DNA of 64,000 nt from positions 510,147 through 574,146 of the forward strand of contig NZ_AHCD03000020.1 in the NCBI RefSeq assembly GCF_000238295.3, given 5' to 3'. Every line of letters starts with the position of its first letter. The stretch's first letter is position 1. Below, piece by piece: positions 35,264-43,989 of this stretch. The notes beneath the pieces are model-generated. The model worked only from the letters and a program-made list of their open reading frames with translations, was not told the origin of the DNA and ran no database searches. This DNA comes from Pseudoalteromonas rubra (GTDB lineage Bacteria > Pseudomonadota > Gammaproteobacteria > Enterobacterales > Alteromonadaceae). The position numbers and the translations under genes are program-made.

Positions 35264-36081
35264 GTTTAAAGCTAAATATCAACTTTTTGCCCAACCAGTT
35301 CCCCAGAGCGTTAACGCTCTGGGAACTAGCTGATCTTAGTCGAGCACTGACAGACCTCGAAGGGCTAACCAAGTTGGTTAATATCGACACTTGTCGAACC
35401 ACCAAGATCGAAAACTTTGTAAAGAGTAAAGATAAGGCTCGCACGAGGCCCTATACTTTTTCAGTTCGCCATCCGGATAAAGAGCGTGAAGGAGATAATG
35501 CATTGCTCTTTTCCACAATGGAGGACTGGCACTTTGATCAGCTGGTTATGTGGGGGTTTGATAAATTAATTGAACAGCGTGAGCAGTGGTGGCAACCTGT
35601 ATTGCAGCACCCAGGATTTATTATGGCGCGGCTGATGTCGGAATTATTTGATATCCGACAAAGCTCAGGAAGCTTAATGGTACATGACTCTTATGGTTGG
35701 GCTCATGACCATCTCCCTAAAATCAGTAACGGAAAGCCACCACCAATAGATGAAATGGTCATTGATACCCGGGTTAATCCCGGCCATTGGCGGTTCAAAC
35801 CCGGCTATATTGAGGGCGTGTCTTCAGAAATGTGGTTAGGTCAGCACTTCTTTAAGCATGTCAGGCTGGATAAACAAGCTTTGTATGACGTGGATTGGCT
35901 GGAAGTCACTGAGCTGGGCAATGTCACCCATATAAAGGCATACCATAAGCCTTTTGACAGCGATGTGGGCGAGCAACGAGACCTGCAAATTAAACTCAGA
36001 AAGCTCCTGTTTGGCCAATCCCCTCACACCGAAGACCCAGAGTTTAAATTATTAAGCGAGTTTCGACCCCCGGTGCGTTAG
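35260..36081 (+). CDS. Candidate immunity protein for the upstream toxin domain
   Basis: A 273-aa soluble protein with no signal peptide, starting MSLKLNINFLPNQF. I do not recognise the fold. Its ATG overlaps the stop of the toxin gene by 4 bp, the usual arrangement of a polymorphic-toxin immunity gene, and the sequence is aromatic- and acid-rich in parts (EDWHFDQLVMWGFDKL). It would protect the cell from the C-terminal nuclease of the preceding protein; this is inferred from position alone. It is large for an immunity protein. Confidence 0.6.
   Translation: MSLKLNINFLPNQFPRALTLWELADLSRALTDLEGLTKLVNIDTCRTTKIENFVKSKDKARTRPYTFSVRHPDKEREGDNALLFSTMEDWHFDQLVMWGFDKLIEQREQWWQPVLQHPGFIMARLMSELFDIRQSSGSLMVHDSYGWAHDHLPKISNGKPPPIDEMVIDTRVNPGHWRFKPGYIEGVSSEMWLGQHFFKHVRLDKQALYDVDWLEVTELGNVTHIKAYHKPFDSDVGEQRDLQIKLRKLLFGQSPHTEDPEFKLLSEFRPPVR
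35297..35327 (+). other. Strong hairpin inside the immunity gene
   Basis: A near-perfect inverted repeat, AGTTCCCCAGAGCG / CGCTCTGGGAACT around a TTAA centre (one bulged C), lies 37 bp after the start codon of the candidate immunity gene. It is in frame within coding sequence and could slow or pace translation, or mark a recombination point. Function is unknown. Confidence 0.55.
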
Positions 36082-36225
36082 CTCGGCAGCACCAATTTTG
36101 AGAACCCCACCCCAAACTGGCGTAGAGGATAGCCTGTCATCCAAACGCCAATTTAGGATGGATGTCCTTGGTGTCCCTGCTCAGCCCCTAAATCGGATGT
36201 TCCTATCGATCCCTGGCTGGAAGGG

Positions 36226-36681
36226 GTGGATACAAGTAAGGTGTTTAGTGGGACTAAAGGGAAGCGAGAAGATCTACGTTCAAATTTTCCTGATATAGGA
36301 AAAGACGAGGAAGCTCACCATGTAATCCCTTGGGCAGTAGGAAAGAACCATAAACTAATATCTAGGTTACAGTTTGATTTGAACGACTTTATAAATGGTA
36401 AAGAGTTGAAAGCAAATCGAGTATATAAAGATGACCTTGATTATGAAGGGCAATTGCATGGCACTCATCCAGAGTATAATCACGCGATGAAACAAGTATT
36501 GGACGCTATTGATAGTTCGAATCGCGATGACAATACAAAAAAAGAAATGCTGATCGAGGTCATTGAGCGTGCTAAAATCCACTTAGACATGAATGAGCCT
36601 CCATTAATGAACAAACACGGTAGTTTACGAGAGAAGTGGGTTGAGGTCCTGATGCCAGCGATCGACCGGAGAAAGAACTAA
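36226..36681 (+). CDS. Orphan AHH-family nuclease toxin cassette
   Basis: A 151-aa reading frame with an AHH nuclease domain (HNH/Endo VII superfamily): EEAHHVIPWAVGKNH, then GTHPEYNHAMKQVLDAI, matching the family's AHH and H-P-x-Y-N signatures. The only start is a weak GTG at 36226, and the open frame continues upstream to a stop at 36154, so the domain looks detached from a larger carrier protein. Residues before it (SDVPIDPWLEG) read like a linker, not a proper N-terminus. It may be a silent reserve module for recombination onto the preceding exported protein, or a relic. Confidence 0.7.
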   Translation: MDTSKVFSGTKGKREDLRSNFPDIGKDEEAHHVIPWAVGKNHKLISRLQFDLNDFINGKELKANRVYKDDLDYEGQLHGTHPEYNHAMKQVLDAIDSSNRDDNTKKEMLIEVIERAKIHLDMNEPPLMNKHGSLREKWVEVLMPAIDRRKN

Positions 36682-37334
36682 TGCTTTTGAATTATCAAGA
36701 TATTCACTCAGAGTTGCTGGCCAAAGAATTGATGCTAGTTGAGAAGGTTTATACCAGCAAGGGTTTTATGATGGGCCTTTTCCTTAGCTCTCTGCTTCCA
36801 AAGAATTTAGAAGGGTTCAGAATCTTTAAAGACCCTATCAATTTGGACATGCGTATCGACACTCCTGGCTATTGTAGTGATGAGCCAGAAAAATGGGAGT
36901 TTCAGAATCTCCCATATCTCTTGGATGATGAGCAAGGAAGAATTCTATATGGTGATGTTGTTGACGTAGATGCACTCGAGAAAAGGTACAAGTTGCTTAG
37001 AGAAGGTTTTCTTAAAGACTTTGGGGTGTTACCCCATGAGAGAATGTCAGCGCTCCGTACTAGGGAGCACGACTTGGCTATGCAAACTGCATTCTCACTG
37101 ACCAGCACTAATGTCGAGTATATATTTCATCATCTAATTCCTGATATTGTTCATGCTCACTTCGTGATGATTGTTGATGCTGCCATTTTTGGGGGCTTAG
37201 ACAATTCGCCAATTCTTAAAAGGGTACTAGACTGTTACCGGCTTGGTGGTATGCCGGGCGGTTGGGTTGGTCCTTTACCTGAAGATGGCGGGACGCCAGA
37301 GCAGTGTATGGAGCTGTATCACCTCGGTGAATAG
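36681..37334 (+). CDS. Candidate immunity protein for the AHH toxin
   Basis: A 217-aa soluble protein of unrecognised family, starting MLLNYQDIHSELLAKELML. Its start overlaps the last base of the AHH cassette (TAATG). No signal peptide or clear membrane helix. The pairing with a headless toxin suggests it is the cognate immunity gene, kept because loss would expose the cell to kin. Inference from gene order only. Confidence 0.55.
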   Translation: MLLNYQDIHSELLAKELMLVEKVYTSKGFMMGLFLSSLLPKNLEGFRIFKDPINLDMRIDTPGYCSDEPEKWEFQNLPYLLDDEQGRILYGDVVDVDALEKRYKLLREGFLKDFGVLPHERMSALRTREHDLAMQTAFSLTSTNVEYIFHHLIPDIVHAHFVMIVDAAIFGGLDNSPILKRVLDCYRLGGMPGGWVGPLPEDGGTPEQCMELYHLGE

Positions 37335-37460
37335 CTTAATGGCGAAGCTTTTAAAAGATTTCTTTGGCGTATGAAAAAACGCGTCATAAGCGTGAAAAAA
37401 GGAACCGGGCGAGTCCAATCGCACTCGTCCATAATTTAACAAGTAACAGAACTACAAATA

Positions 37461-37964
37461 ATGAAGTCTTTAACAAATCTGAGTTTAGTGTGTTTAACAT
37501 TGGCTGCGGCCGGGTGTAGCGCGGTGTCTTATCAGTCTATGGGGATCCGTGGCGGCTACTCCGAAAAGCAGCTCAATGAGCACACTTATCGGGTGCATTA
37601 TTCTGGTAATGGCAGTGTTTCGCTGGAACAGGCGATTGATTTTGCCTTGTTGCGTAGCGCTGTGATTGCCCAGCAGCACGGGTCGGATACGTTTATCAGC
37701 TCAAATTATTCAGCCAATGTGTCCAGCACGTATGCCGGGACTCCGGGTGTTTATGTGAGTAAGCCCAGTGTGTATCTGGATATTGCGCTGAATAATGAGC
37801 AGGCACCCAATAACACCGCTGCCTGCGGTGATTTTGCAAATCTGTTTCAACTTATGGCGATGCAAGAAACGCCGCGCCCCTTTAGCCATGATACCCAGGC
37901 ATGCATTGAACAGGTGCAGCACAAATATCAGCTCACTGAGCAACAGGTGTTTGATAAAAAATAG
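37461..37964 (+). CDS. Lipoprotein of the CC0125/CC1285 type
   Basis: A 167-aa lipoprotein: signal peptide then LAAAGCSAVSYQSMG, with lipobox AAGC. The following GYSEKQLNEHTYRVHYSGNGS and ALLRSAVIAQQHGSDTFI match the CC0125/CC1285 lipoprotein family (GYSE, RV.F.GN, aL.Ra..A...G), whose function is unknown. A separate transcription unit; no strong terminator is visible on either side. Confidence 0.75.
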   Translation: MKSLTNLSLVCLTLAAAGCSAVSYQSMGIRGGYSEKQLNEHTYRVHYSGNGSVSLEQAIDFALLRSAVIAQQHGSDTFISSNYSANVSSTYAGTPGVYVSKPSVYLDIALNNEQAPNNTAACGDFANLFQLMAMQETPRPFSHDTQACIEQVQHKYQLTEQQVFDKK

Positions 37965-38118
37965 TTTGAGACATGCAGAAGCTGGCTGCGCATTTGTGGT
38001 CTGTGTAGATTAGTTCTATCGTCGGCTTTGCTTTTGGTGAAGTTGATAGCCAGAGAGGATGTTTGTGGCAGGTAAGGCAAGTGCTGTCTAATGTGTTTAT
38101 TAAACAGCACCTGTTGCG

Positions 38119-40734
38119 TTATTTAATATAGTACTTCAGCACATCCTGCTCAGTGTGAGAATACAGCGTTGAGTAAGGCCAGATGGTAAATTGTCGTTCC
38201 GGATTGCCATTAAAAATTGCTGCACCGGCAATATCCCATTGATAATATCCGGTATTATCAGCCAGAGCAGCCATGGTGAAAGTGCCGCTATCGACATAAC
38301 TACAGGGCACGCCGGTGGGCTCAGATCTGAAAATATTCAGACCCTCTATATGAGGGGTGTTGTCGAAAGTGGCCGTTAAGTCTGCCGCGGTGTCGTCCAG
38401 TAGTCCCTGACATCCTACACCAGTTGGGTTGGTGACATTGAAGGCAGAGATCATCGATACTTTGCTGTGCTCATCAACAAACATCAGTCCTTCCGTCATC
38501 GCAGCGCGCAGTGCCTGCCACCTTGAAGACTCAAGCACACCATATTGATCGACTCTGACAGGCTCACGGATCAGCTTTCGCTCAATACCATCGGCATGGT
38601 TGGCAAACAGTGTCCAGCCACCGCCCAGCGTTTCCATATCACAATACGCCACAAACGGGGCGACACTACCGGCGCCATCTGGGTCTATGGTGTAGTAGCC
38701 TGACTGGCTGGTCGGGTTGGTTTGTTGAATATCATGGCAGGTTTTCCCCTGTGCCTGCGGGCTGTTATCGGCAAATTCGTCGATAAAAAAGCCGTAATAT
38801 TCCATTTCATCGATTTGAGTATAGTCGCCAGAGCCATGGGTGCTCAGCACCAGTAGCCGGAAGCTGCTCCCTAACGCCGCTTTAGAGAGCTTAACCTGAC
38901 TGGTTCCTTTTTCCATCGTAATGGTTTCATGATCGGTGAACGTGATGCCATCGTCTGACACCTGAAAAATCACCTCTTTGGGTGTCCGGGGCGAAAACTC
39001 TGCGTGCTTCATCGACACTTGAGTGCTGAACCCGGTGATCACGGCTTTTCTGGCAAAGGAGACTTGCAACCACTCGTTACTGTTGGTTGGGCCAAGCCAG
39101 ATCCCGTGCGTCAGCAGTTCACCTGCCTGAGGGTTGATTTTCGGATTTGGATCAGTGTAATACAGGTGGCCATCAAATGCACCAGCCGGACTGAACTGGT
39201 TAACGGTGCCACTGGCGGTGTAATTACCCGGTGAGAGTGAATTCGTGTAGACCAGGGCAATGTTATTGTTGGCGCCAGTGGTATCACCATCGGTGACAAC
39301 CGGGCGGGAGAGTGTCAAGTCTTCAAAGTGACAGAAGTACTGGATAGCAGGTGCGCCACCGGGGCCGTCCGCATCAATCAGATATAAGTTGGATGTTGCA
39401 GTTGGGTCACTGAGGGCAATGCTTTCACAGCTGATCCCATCACTGGGATACACTTCCTGATTGAGGACGTTAACCATGTCCAGTAAACGGGCATATTTTG
39501 CTTCCAGAGACTGACTGGCATTATCAACATAACGTTTGGTAACCAGATGGTTTGGCGCGATAGGGTCGTTGGCGATGGCATTCCCAATGACTTCCAGCGC
39601 TGCACTGGGTGACTGGGTGCCCACACCGACGGAAACGGTGGTTGATACGGCTGTTGCACCATCACGCCAATGTGTGGTGCCAGGCAGACCCTGATCTCCT
39701 TTGGGTCCTTGCAGGCCTTGTTCACCTTGTGGCCCCTGTATGCCTGGTTCTCCTTGTTGTCCGCGCTCACCTTGTGGTCCTTGCAAACCTTGTTCACCTT
39801 GTGGCCCCTGAAGCCCTTGCTCGCCCTGTAAACCCTGTTCACCTTGTAACTCGCGCCAGAGTGCGCCATCACAGCTAAAGATCTGCTTATCTACACTGCT
39901 GTAGTATATCGAGCCTGTGTGCTCTGGGTTGCAAGGGACTGGTGCACTGGCATTGGGTGTTAACCTCAGGGCGCCGGGTATTTCCAGGTTGGCCTGCGCC
40001 AGTGGCTCAAATAATGCCGGGTGACTGTTGGGATCTGTGGGGTCAGTATTGGCCAGAAACTCAGCTAAGTTACTGGCGCTATCCTGATCTACATCTGCAC
40101 TGGCATCACTTGCATCTGCCGGATTGAATCCATAGCGAATTTCCCAGTCATTGGTCATGCCATCGCCGTCATCATCGAGTGGTTTAGTCAGGCTGACAAC
40201 AGAGATAGCGTCTACGTCAATGGTATTGGCATCAATGCTGGTATTGTGTATTTCCAGTGCCATCGTATCTGTTAACTCAGCAAGCGCACGATGCGCCTCG
40301 GTCGGCTCAAAGGTCACATTGAGCTGGACAAATGCCCCTTCGACTAACGTGAGATCAGGAGTGAAATCAACAAAGTGCTCTGCAATGCGAAAGCCAACTC
40401 TAAAGTTGGCCGGGTTAACACTGGCGCGCACGCCCAATTTAGCCTGGAGCATGTAGTTGTTGGTTAAACTCAATGGCACAGGCAGGGCCTGGCTCAGGGA
40501 TGCACCCTGACCAATGAAGGCAACGTTATTTACGGCCTGGTGATCGGCATAATGAGCTGAGGAGAGGTTAATGATCCCCGCCTGACTATCGGAAAATGTC
40601 CAGACATCAGAGGTGTGGCTTAACTGTGCTTCAGCCAGTGTTTGTTGCTCGAACTGGCCATCCTGTACCAGTTCCGTTCCCGATGCGTGCCAGCATAATG
40701 TGGCGAGCATGGCAGGTAACACTCGTTTTTTCAT
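38119..40734 (-). CDS. Exported mosaic protein: collagen-like, discoidin- and fibrinogen-like
   Basis: An 871-aa exported protein. Signal peptide about 1-20. Residues 20-182: a carbohydrate-binding-like beta-sandwich. Residues 186-236: thrombospondin-3-type calcium repeats (DDDGDGMTNDWE, NPADASDASADVDQD). Residues 298-354: 19 collagen Gly-X-Y triplets rich in GEQGLQGPQ. Residues 366-405: a trimerising tail-fibre motif (VGTQSPSAALEVIG, NHLVTKRYVDN). Residues 436-475: a first fibrinogen-like fragment. About 500-650: an F5/8 discoidin-like domain. Residues 663-871: a fibrinogen-like domain (CHDI...GGGWTLFANHADG). Probably a trimeric surface or secreted adhesin that binds glycans. It heads a group with three tail-collar genes. 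Confidence 0.82.
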   Translation of the reverse strand: MKKRVLPAMLATLCWHASGTELVQDGQFEQQTLAEAQLSHTSDVWTFSDSQAGIINLSSAHYADHQAVNNVAFIGQGASLSQALPVPLSLTNNYMLQAKLGVRASVNPANFRVGFRIAEHFVDFTPDLTLVEGAFVQLNVTFEPTEAHRALAELTDTMALEIHNTSIDANTIDVDAISVVSLTKPLDDDGDGMTNDWEIRYGFNPADASDASADVDQDSASNLAEFLANTDPTDPNSHPALFEPLAQANLEIPGALRLTPNASAPVPCNPEHTGSIYYSSVDKQIFSCDGALWRELQGEQGLQGEQGLQGPQGEQGLQGPQGERGQQGEPGIQGPQGEQGLQGPKGDQGLPGTTHWRDGATAVSTTVSVGVGTQSPSAALEVIGNAIANDPIAPNHLVTKRYVDNASQSLEAKYARLLDMVNVLNQEVYPSDGISCESIALSDPTATSNLYLIDADGPGGAPAIQYFCHFEDLTLSRPVVTDGDTTGANNNIALVYTNSLSPGNYTASGTVNQFSPAGAFDGHLYYTDPNPKINPQAGELLTHGIWLGPTNSNEWLQVSFARKAVITGFSTQVSMKHAEFSPRTPKEVIFQVSDDGITFTDHETITMEKGTSQVKLSKAALGSSFRLLVLSTHGSGDYTQIDEMEYYGFFIDEFADNSPQAQGKTCHDIQQTNPTSQSGYYTIDPDGAGSVAPFVAYCDMETLGGGWTLFANHADGIERKLIREPVRVDQYGVLESSRWQALRAAMTEGLMFVDEHSKVSMISAFNVTNPTGVGCQGLLDDTAADLTATFDNTPHIEGLNIFRSEPTGVPCSYVDSGTFTMAALADNTGYYQWDIAGAAIFNGNPERQFTIWPYSTLYSHTEQDVLKYYIK
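39673..39843 (-). repeat. Collagen-like Gly-X-Y coding repeat
   Basis: Nineteen consecutive G-X-Y triplets inside the mosaic protein, with repeated 9-bp and 18-bp units such as CTTGTTCACCTTGTGGCC on the plus strand. Such tandem units can expand or contract by slippage and alter stalk length. Confidence 0.85.
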
Positions 40735-40948
40735 GTTTTTTCCTGTGTAAGAGTAGAGTTGGATTAATGTGCGATGAATATTGTACAGGATTACGAATTA
40801 ATGATTGATATAATTTTTTTTGTCATTCTTTAGTCTTGGATGTTTAGGGAGGATCTGTGAATCGATGAGTTTGTTGAAGGGGAATGAAAGCGGGAGAGTA
40901 AGAAGAGTGACAGGCCAATCCGGGTGCATTGCACCCGGTTGATATTGA

Positions 40949-41500
40949 TTAAGCACGTCTCGGGTAGGTACCCAGGAGACGGATCTGCCAGTCAACGGCT
41001 AAATAGGGGCTGCGAATATCGATGCTATCAGGTTGCTCAGGCAGATTGCTTTTATCCGCAGTAATCCCCTTGATGTGAGCTTCGTCTGGCGATTCAAACT
41101 CAGAAGGGTTGAAGAACATATCTAACTCGGAGGCAATATACCCTTTACCGGACTCGGGCATAATTGTATTGCCGTAATTTCTTACGATAGTCAGTGTGCC
41201 GTAATGTGTGTGTGCTGGCACGTTTTGTTGTGTTAGTGTTGTGTATTCCAAACCACCTCTTTGCCCTGGTGAATATGGAGTTAACCCCGGTGCTGCCCCA
41301 TACCGTATAGGGCTTCTGCCGCGCAGGTCTGGGAGCGCAAAAACGGTGCGTCCATCACCGCCATATCTGGTGCCGAGTATAGTAAATAGCGCCTGATTTT
41401 GGTTGATTGATAAAAAACTGCCGTCGCATGGGCCGTAACCTTCTACATTATAGTCGCCGGCAAACGGCATCATATCACCTTGATATGCTTCAACTTGCAT
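40949..41500 (-). CDS. Phage tail-collar domain protein 1
   Basis: A 183-aa protein of the Tail Collar (COG4675/MdpB-like) family. N-terminal signature: MPFAGDYNVEGYGPCDG, ALFTILGTRYGGDGRTVFAL, PDLRGRSPIRYG. The middle is variable, and the C-terminus ends VDWQIRLLGTYPRRA, which matches the two paralogues downstream. No signal peptide is present. Tail-collar proteins occur at phage tails and also as stand-alone bacterial genes of unclear function. AAGGTAGAATC precedes the ATG. Confidence 0.82.
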   Translation of the reverse strand: MQVEAYQGDMMPFAGDYNVEGYGPCDGSFLSINQNQALFTILGTRYGGDGRTVFALPDLRGRSPIRYGAAPGLTPYSPGQRGGLEYTTLTQQNVPAHTHYGTLTIVRNYGNTIMPESGKGYIASELDMFFNPSEFESPDEAHIKGITADKSNLPEQPDSIDIRSPYLAVDWQIRLLGTYPRRA

Positions 41501-41739
41501 GATTCTACCTTACTGTAATGTTGTTTAAATTGCGATAATAAGTACATCAGACGGATGTAATGAATGATTGTGCCCGAAGGCGTCATGGAAGGCACAAGTC
41601 GGCTAAACCCAGTGTGTGCCTGTTGCTGACAATAAAATAACCACCTAGCTCTTTGCCAAGGCAATACGATATCGCTTTATAACCTTAATAATTCACATCG
41701 GAAGGATCGCCTCCCGATGCGAGGTGGTCTAATTAGCCA

Positions 41740-42357
41740 TTATGCGCGGGATGGAAACAGTCCATTCAAACACATTTGCCAGTTAACCGTGGTAAACGGG
41801 CTTAGTAAGCTAACTTCCTGACCTAAACCCGTGTTGTTTACCGTGACTGTTGCGTTGTCTACGACCGATTGTACCTGCACTTCTGGTCCCTGGATCTCTA
41901 CCAGTTGCTCTGCTTCAAATGCACTGGGCACAAAGAAGCTTGAGTCTTGTGGTCTACCAAGGTAAGCAGCGGCAGTTGGTACTGGGCTATTGGCATTGTT
42001 GGAGGCCACAGATAGGGTGGCCGTGGCGGCACTTGATACGCCAACAGTGGCTGTTGCTGTATGAGAGTGTGCGGGGAGCTGCGCCGTTGTCAGTTGGACT
42101 GATTCGCTGCCGCCTTTGCTGCCTATCGGGTAGTAGGATAAGCCCGGTGCTTGTCCTTTGCTGACAGGGCTTCTGCCACGCAGGTCAGGCATCGCAAAAG
42201 TACTTCTACCATCGCCGCCATAGAAGGTGCCCAGTATGGCATAGGTTGCCGAGTATTGTGAGATTGAAATGAGTTGCCCACCACACTCTGCGAATTGGCG
42301 TACTGCAAAGTTACCTGTAAACGGCATCATTTCACCGATAAATGCGTCGGCAGCCAT
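41740..42357 (-). CDS. Phage tail-collar domain protein 2
   Basis: A 205-aa Tail Collar family protein paralogous to the genes on each side: MPFTGNFAVRQFAECGGQL, AILGTFYGGDGRSTFAMPDL, RGRSPVSKGQAPGL, and a C-terminus TTVNWQMCLNGLFPSRA. It is closest to paralogue 3 (shared DSSFFVPSAFEAEQLVEIQG and NANSPVPTAAAYLG-type stretches). GGGAGAGCATGTT before the start is a good ribosome-binding site. A conserved 23-bp motif lies 73 bp upstream. Confidence 0.84.
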   Translation of the reverse strand: MAADAFIGEMMPFTGNFAVRQFAECGGQLISISQYSATYAILGTFYGGDGRSTFAMPDLRGRSPVSKGQAPGLSYYPIGSKGGSESVQLTTAQLPAHSHTATATVGVSSAATATLSVASNNANSPVPTAAAYLGRPQDSSFFVPSAFEAEQLVEIQGPEVQVQSVVDNATVTVNNTGLGQEVSLLSPFTTVNWQMCLNGLFPSRA

Positions 42358-42429
42358 AACATGCTCTCCCTAAATCATTGTTGTTAAAAACGTTATAGTC
42401 AAAATCAACCATACATCATCCCTTTTCAG

Positions 42430-42452
42430 AAGTATATTACTTTATATTACAG
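42430..42452 (-). promoter_or_regulatory. Conserved upstream motif of tail-collar gene 2
   Basis: AAGTATATTACTTTATATTACAG on the plus strand is repeated with one change at 43218-43240. Both copies lie about 70 bp before a tail-collar start codon. Read in gene direction it contains TAATATA-like hexamers, so it may be promoter or operator. Confidence 0.6.
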
Positions 42453-42527
42453 CACATACCGACAACATCATTGGCAAGTTTTAACGGATGCGAGCTGATA
42501 AACGCTGTTGATTGAGCTTAGTTCTGA

Positions 42528-43148
42528 TCAGGGGCGTGGCGGATAGATGTTGTCTGCACAAATAAGCCAGTTTACAGCCTGAACCGGATTGCGGATATCA
42601 ACAGACTCGCTCTGGCCTGTATCATGCAACTCAACGTTGGCCCAGGCCGAAGACTGAACCTCTACATTAATTCCTTTGACCCCAACTGGATGAGCAGCCT
42701 CAAATGCACTTGGCACAAAGAAGCTTTGATCCTGTGGTTTGCCGAGGAAAGCGCTGATATTGGGGGCTGGTGTGTTTGCGTTATTGTTCGCAACAGACAT
42801 GGATGACGTCGCCCCGCTATTGAGGGTCGGTACCTGAGCCGATGCGGTGTGATTGTGTGTCGGTAAGTGATATTCAGTGAGTGTTTTTTCTTCAATGCCA
42901 CCGATCATACCGATTTGATAGTCATACATTAAGTCGGGTGCCTTTCCGCGGCCAACAAGGCTGCGGCCGCGCAGATCTGGCATGGCAAAGGAGACCCGGC
43001 CGTCACCACCATAAAAGGTACTCATTAATGAGTAAAGTGACGTAAACTGCCCTATGCTGACTAGCTGGCCGTCACATGGCAGATACTCTCTTACGACAAA
43101 ATTACCGACAAAGGGCATGAGTTCGCCCGTAAATGCTTCTGTTGACAT
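42528..43148 (-). CDS. Phage tail-collar domain protein 3
   Basis: A 206-aa Tail Collar family protein: MPFVGNFVVREYLPCDGQL, STFYGGDGRVSFAMPDLRGR, then a variable middle (DYQIGMIGGIEEKTLTEYHL) and the C-terminus VQAVNWLICADNIYPPRP. Close paralogue of gene 2. A 23-bp motif shared with gene 2 lies 70 bp upstream. Likely the first transcribed of the three genes in order. Confidence 0.84.
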   Translation of the reverse strand: MSTEAFTGELMPFVGNFVVREYLPCDGQLVSIGQFTSLYSLMSTFYGGDGRVSFAMPDLRGRSLVGRGKAPDLMYDYQIGMIGGIEEKTLTEYHLPTHNHTASAQVPTLNSGATSSMSVANNNANTPAPNISAFLGKPQDQSFFVPSAFEAAHPVGVKGINVEVQSSAWANVELHDTGQSESVDIRNPVQAVNWLICADNIYPPRP

Positions 43149-43217
43149 AAAACAATCCCTAGCGCTTTGATATTAGATACTTACACCTATTTTTTATCCT
43201 ACATGCTCGAATGCCGC

Positions 43218-43240
43218 AAGTATATTACTTTGTATTACAG
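43218..43240 (-). promoter_or_regulatory. Conserved upstream motif of tail-collar gene 3
   Basis: AAGTATATTACTTTGTATTACAG, 22 of 23 bases identical to the copy before tail-collar gene 2 and at a similar distance (70 bp) from the start. The surrounding sequence is not conserved, so the motif itself seems selected. Confidence 0.6.
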
Positions 43241-43269
43241 GGAGTGTAAGAAGCGCGCTGGGATTAGGC

Positions 43270-43770
43270 TTAAAGCTGATGTGCTTCTATGTCAATGGCC
43301 GCTATTCTGTAGGCTGCTTTGAGCATCACAATGAGTGCAACCACATTAAATACCAGGCTAAAAATGGCTTCAAATGCCATAATATTAATATTGAATGTGC
43401 TCAAATACCTTGTGATTTGATCAACAATCTCGATGGCAATACCTATTACTATCAGCATAAAGCCATAGTATTCAGAGGTCGCATTCAGCGCACTGTGTTG
43501 CTCCAGCGTTGGGTCGTTTTTACTTTCCAGCATGCGTTTTGAAAAAATTTTCCGGCCATCCATGATAGCCCCAAAGCCAATCAGCAAAATGGTGATGGTC
43601 GATTCGTTTTCAATGACTTTCTGATAGCCATGCTGATCCATATGGCCCAGCAGATAGCGAATGTCTTCTGCGGTGATACTACCAACCAGCAGGCTGATCA
43701 GCACCAGTGGAAACAGTAAAAATCCCCGGTTGAGTACAACCGCATAAATGATCTGTCGGGTTTTGGTCAT
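43270..43770 (-). CDS. Membrane protein, unknown function
   Basis: A 166-aa inner-membrane protein with about four hydrophobic segments (starting near residues 14, 55, 97 and 130). It begins MTKTRQIIYAVVLNRGFLLF. No recognised domain or catalytic motif. Separated by 120 bp from tail-collar gene 3 and with its own start; no evident partner. Confidence 0.7.
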   Translation of the reverse strand: MTKTRQIIYAVVLNRGFLLFPLVLISLLVGSITAEDIRYLLGHMDQHGYQKVIENESTITILLIGFGAIMDGRKIFSKRMLESKNDPTLEQHSALNATSEYYGFMLIVIGIAIEIVDQITRYLSTFNINIMAFEAIFSLVFNVVALIVMLKAAYRIAAIDIEAHQL

Positions 43771-43989
43771 AATTTTAAAAGTATGTAATTAAAGAAAAAA
43801 CGGGTTCTTAAGCTTTATGCTAGCGCGGTGCATTTTAGATATCAGCGATAAAGTCCCGGCTCAGGGGGAGAGTATAAAACAGGTCGGGGTAAAAAAGTAT
43901 CATGATCTGGTTATCAAACACCCCGAAGTTTGCTGTTTTTAGTCAAAGAAGCTTGCCGCAGCAGGCTTCCTGAAGTGCATCATATCTTA

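Noticed and set aside
36098..36298. A 66-aa open frame before the AHH cassette.
   Set aside because: It overlaps the AHH frame without any motif or ribosome-binding site.
39673..39843. Short tandem units resembling a CRISPR array.
   Set aside because: They encode collagen-type Gly-X-Y triplets in frame, and unit length and spacing do not fit repeats and spacers.
40949..43148. A prophage remnant, because of three tail-collar genes.
   Set aside because: No capsid, terminase, integrase, lysis or other tail gene is seen in the flanks; collar-domain genes also occur alone in bacteria.
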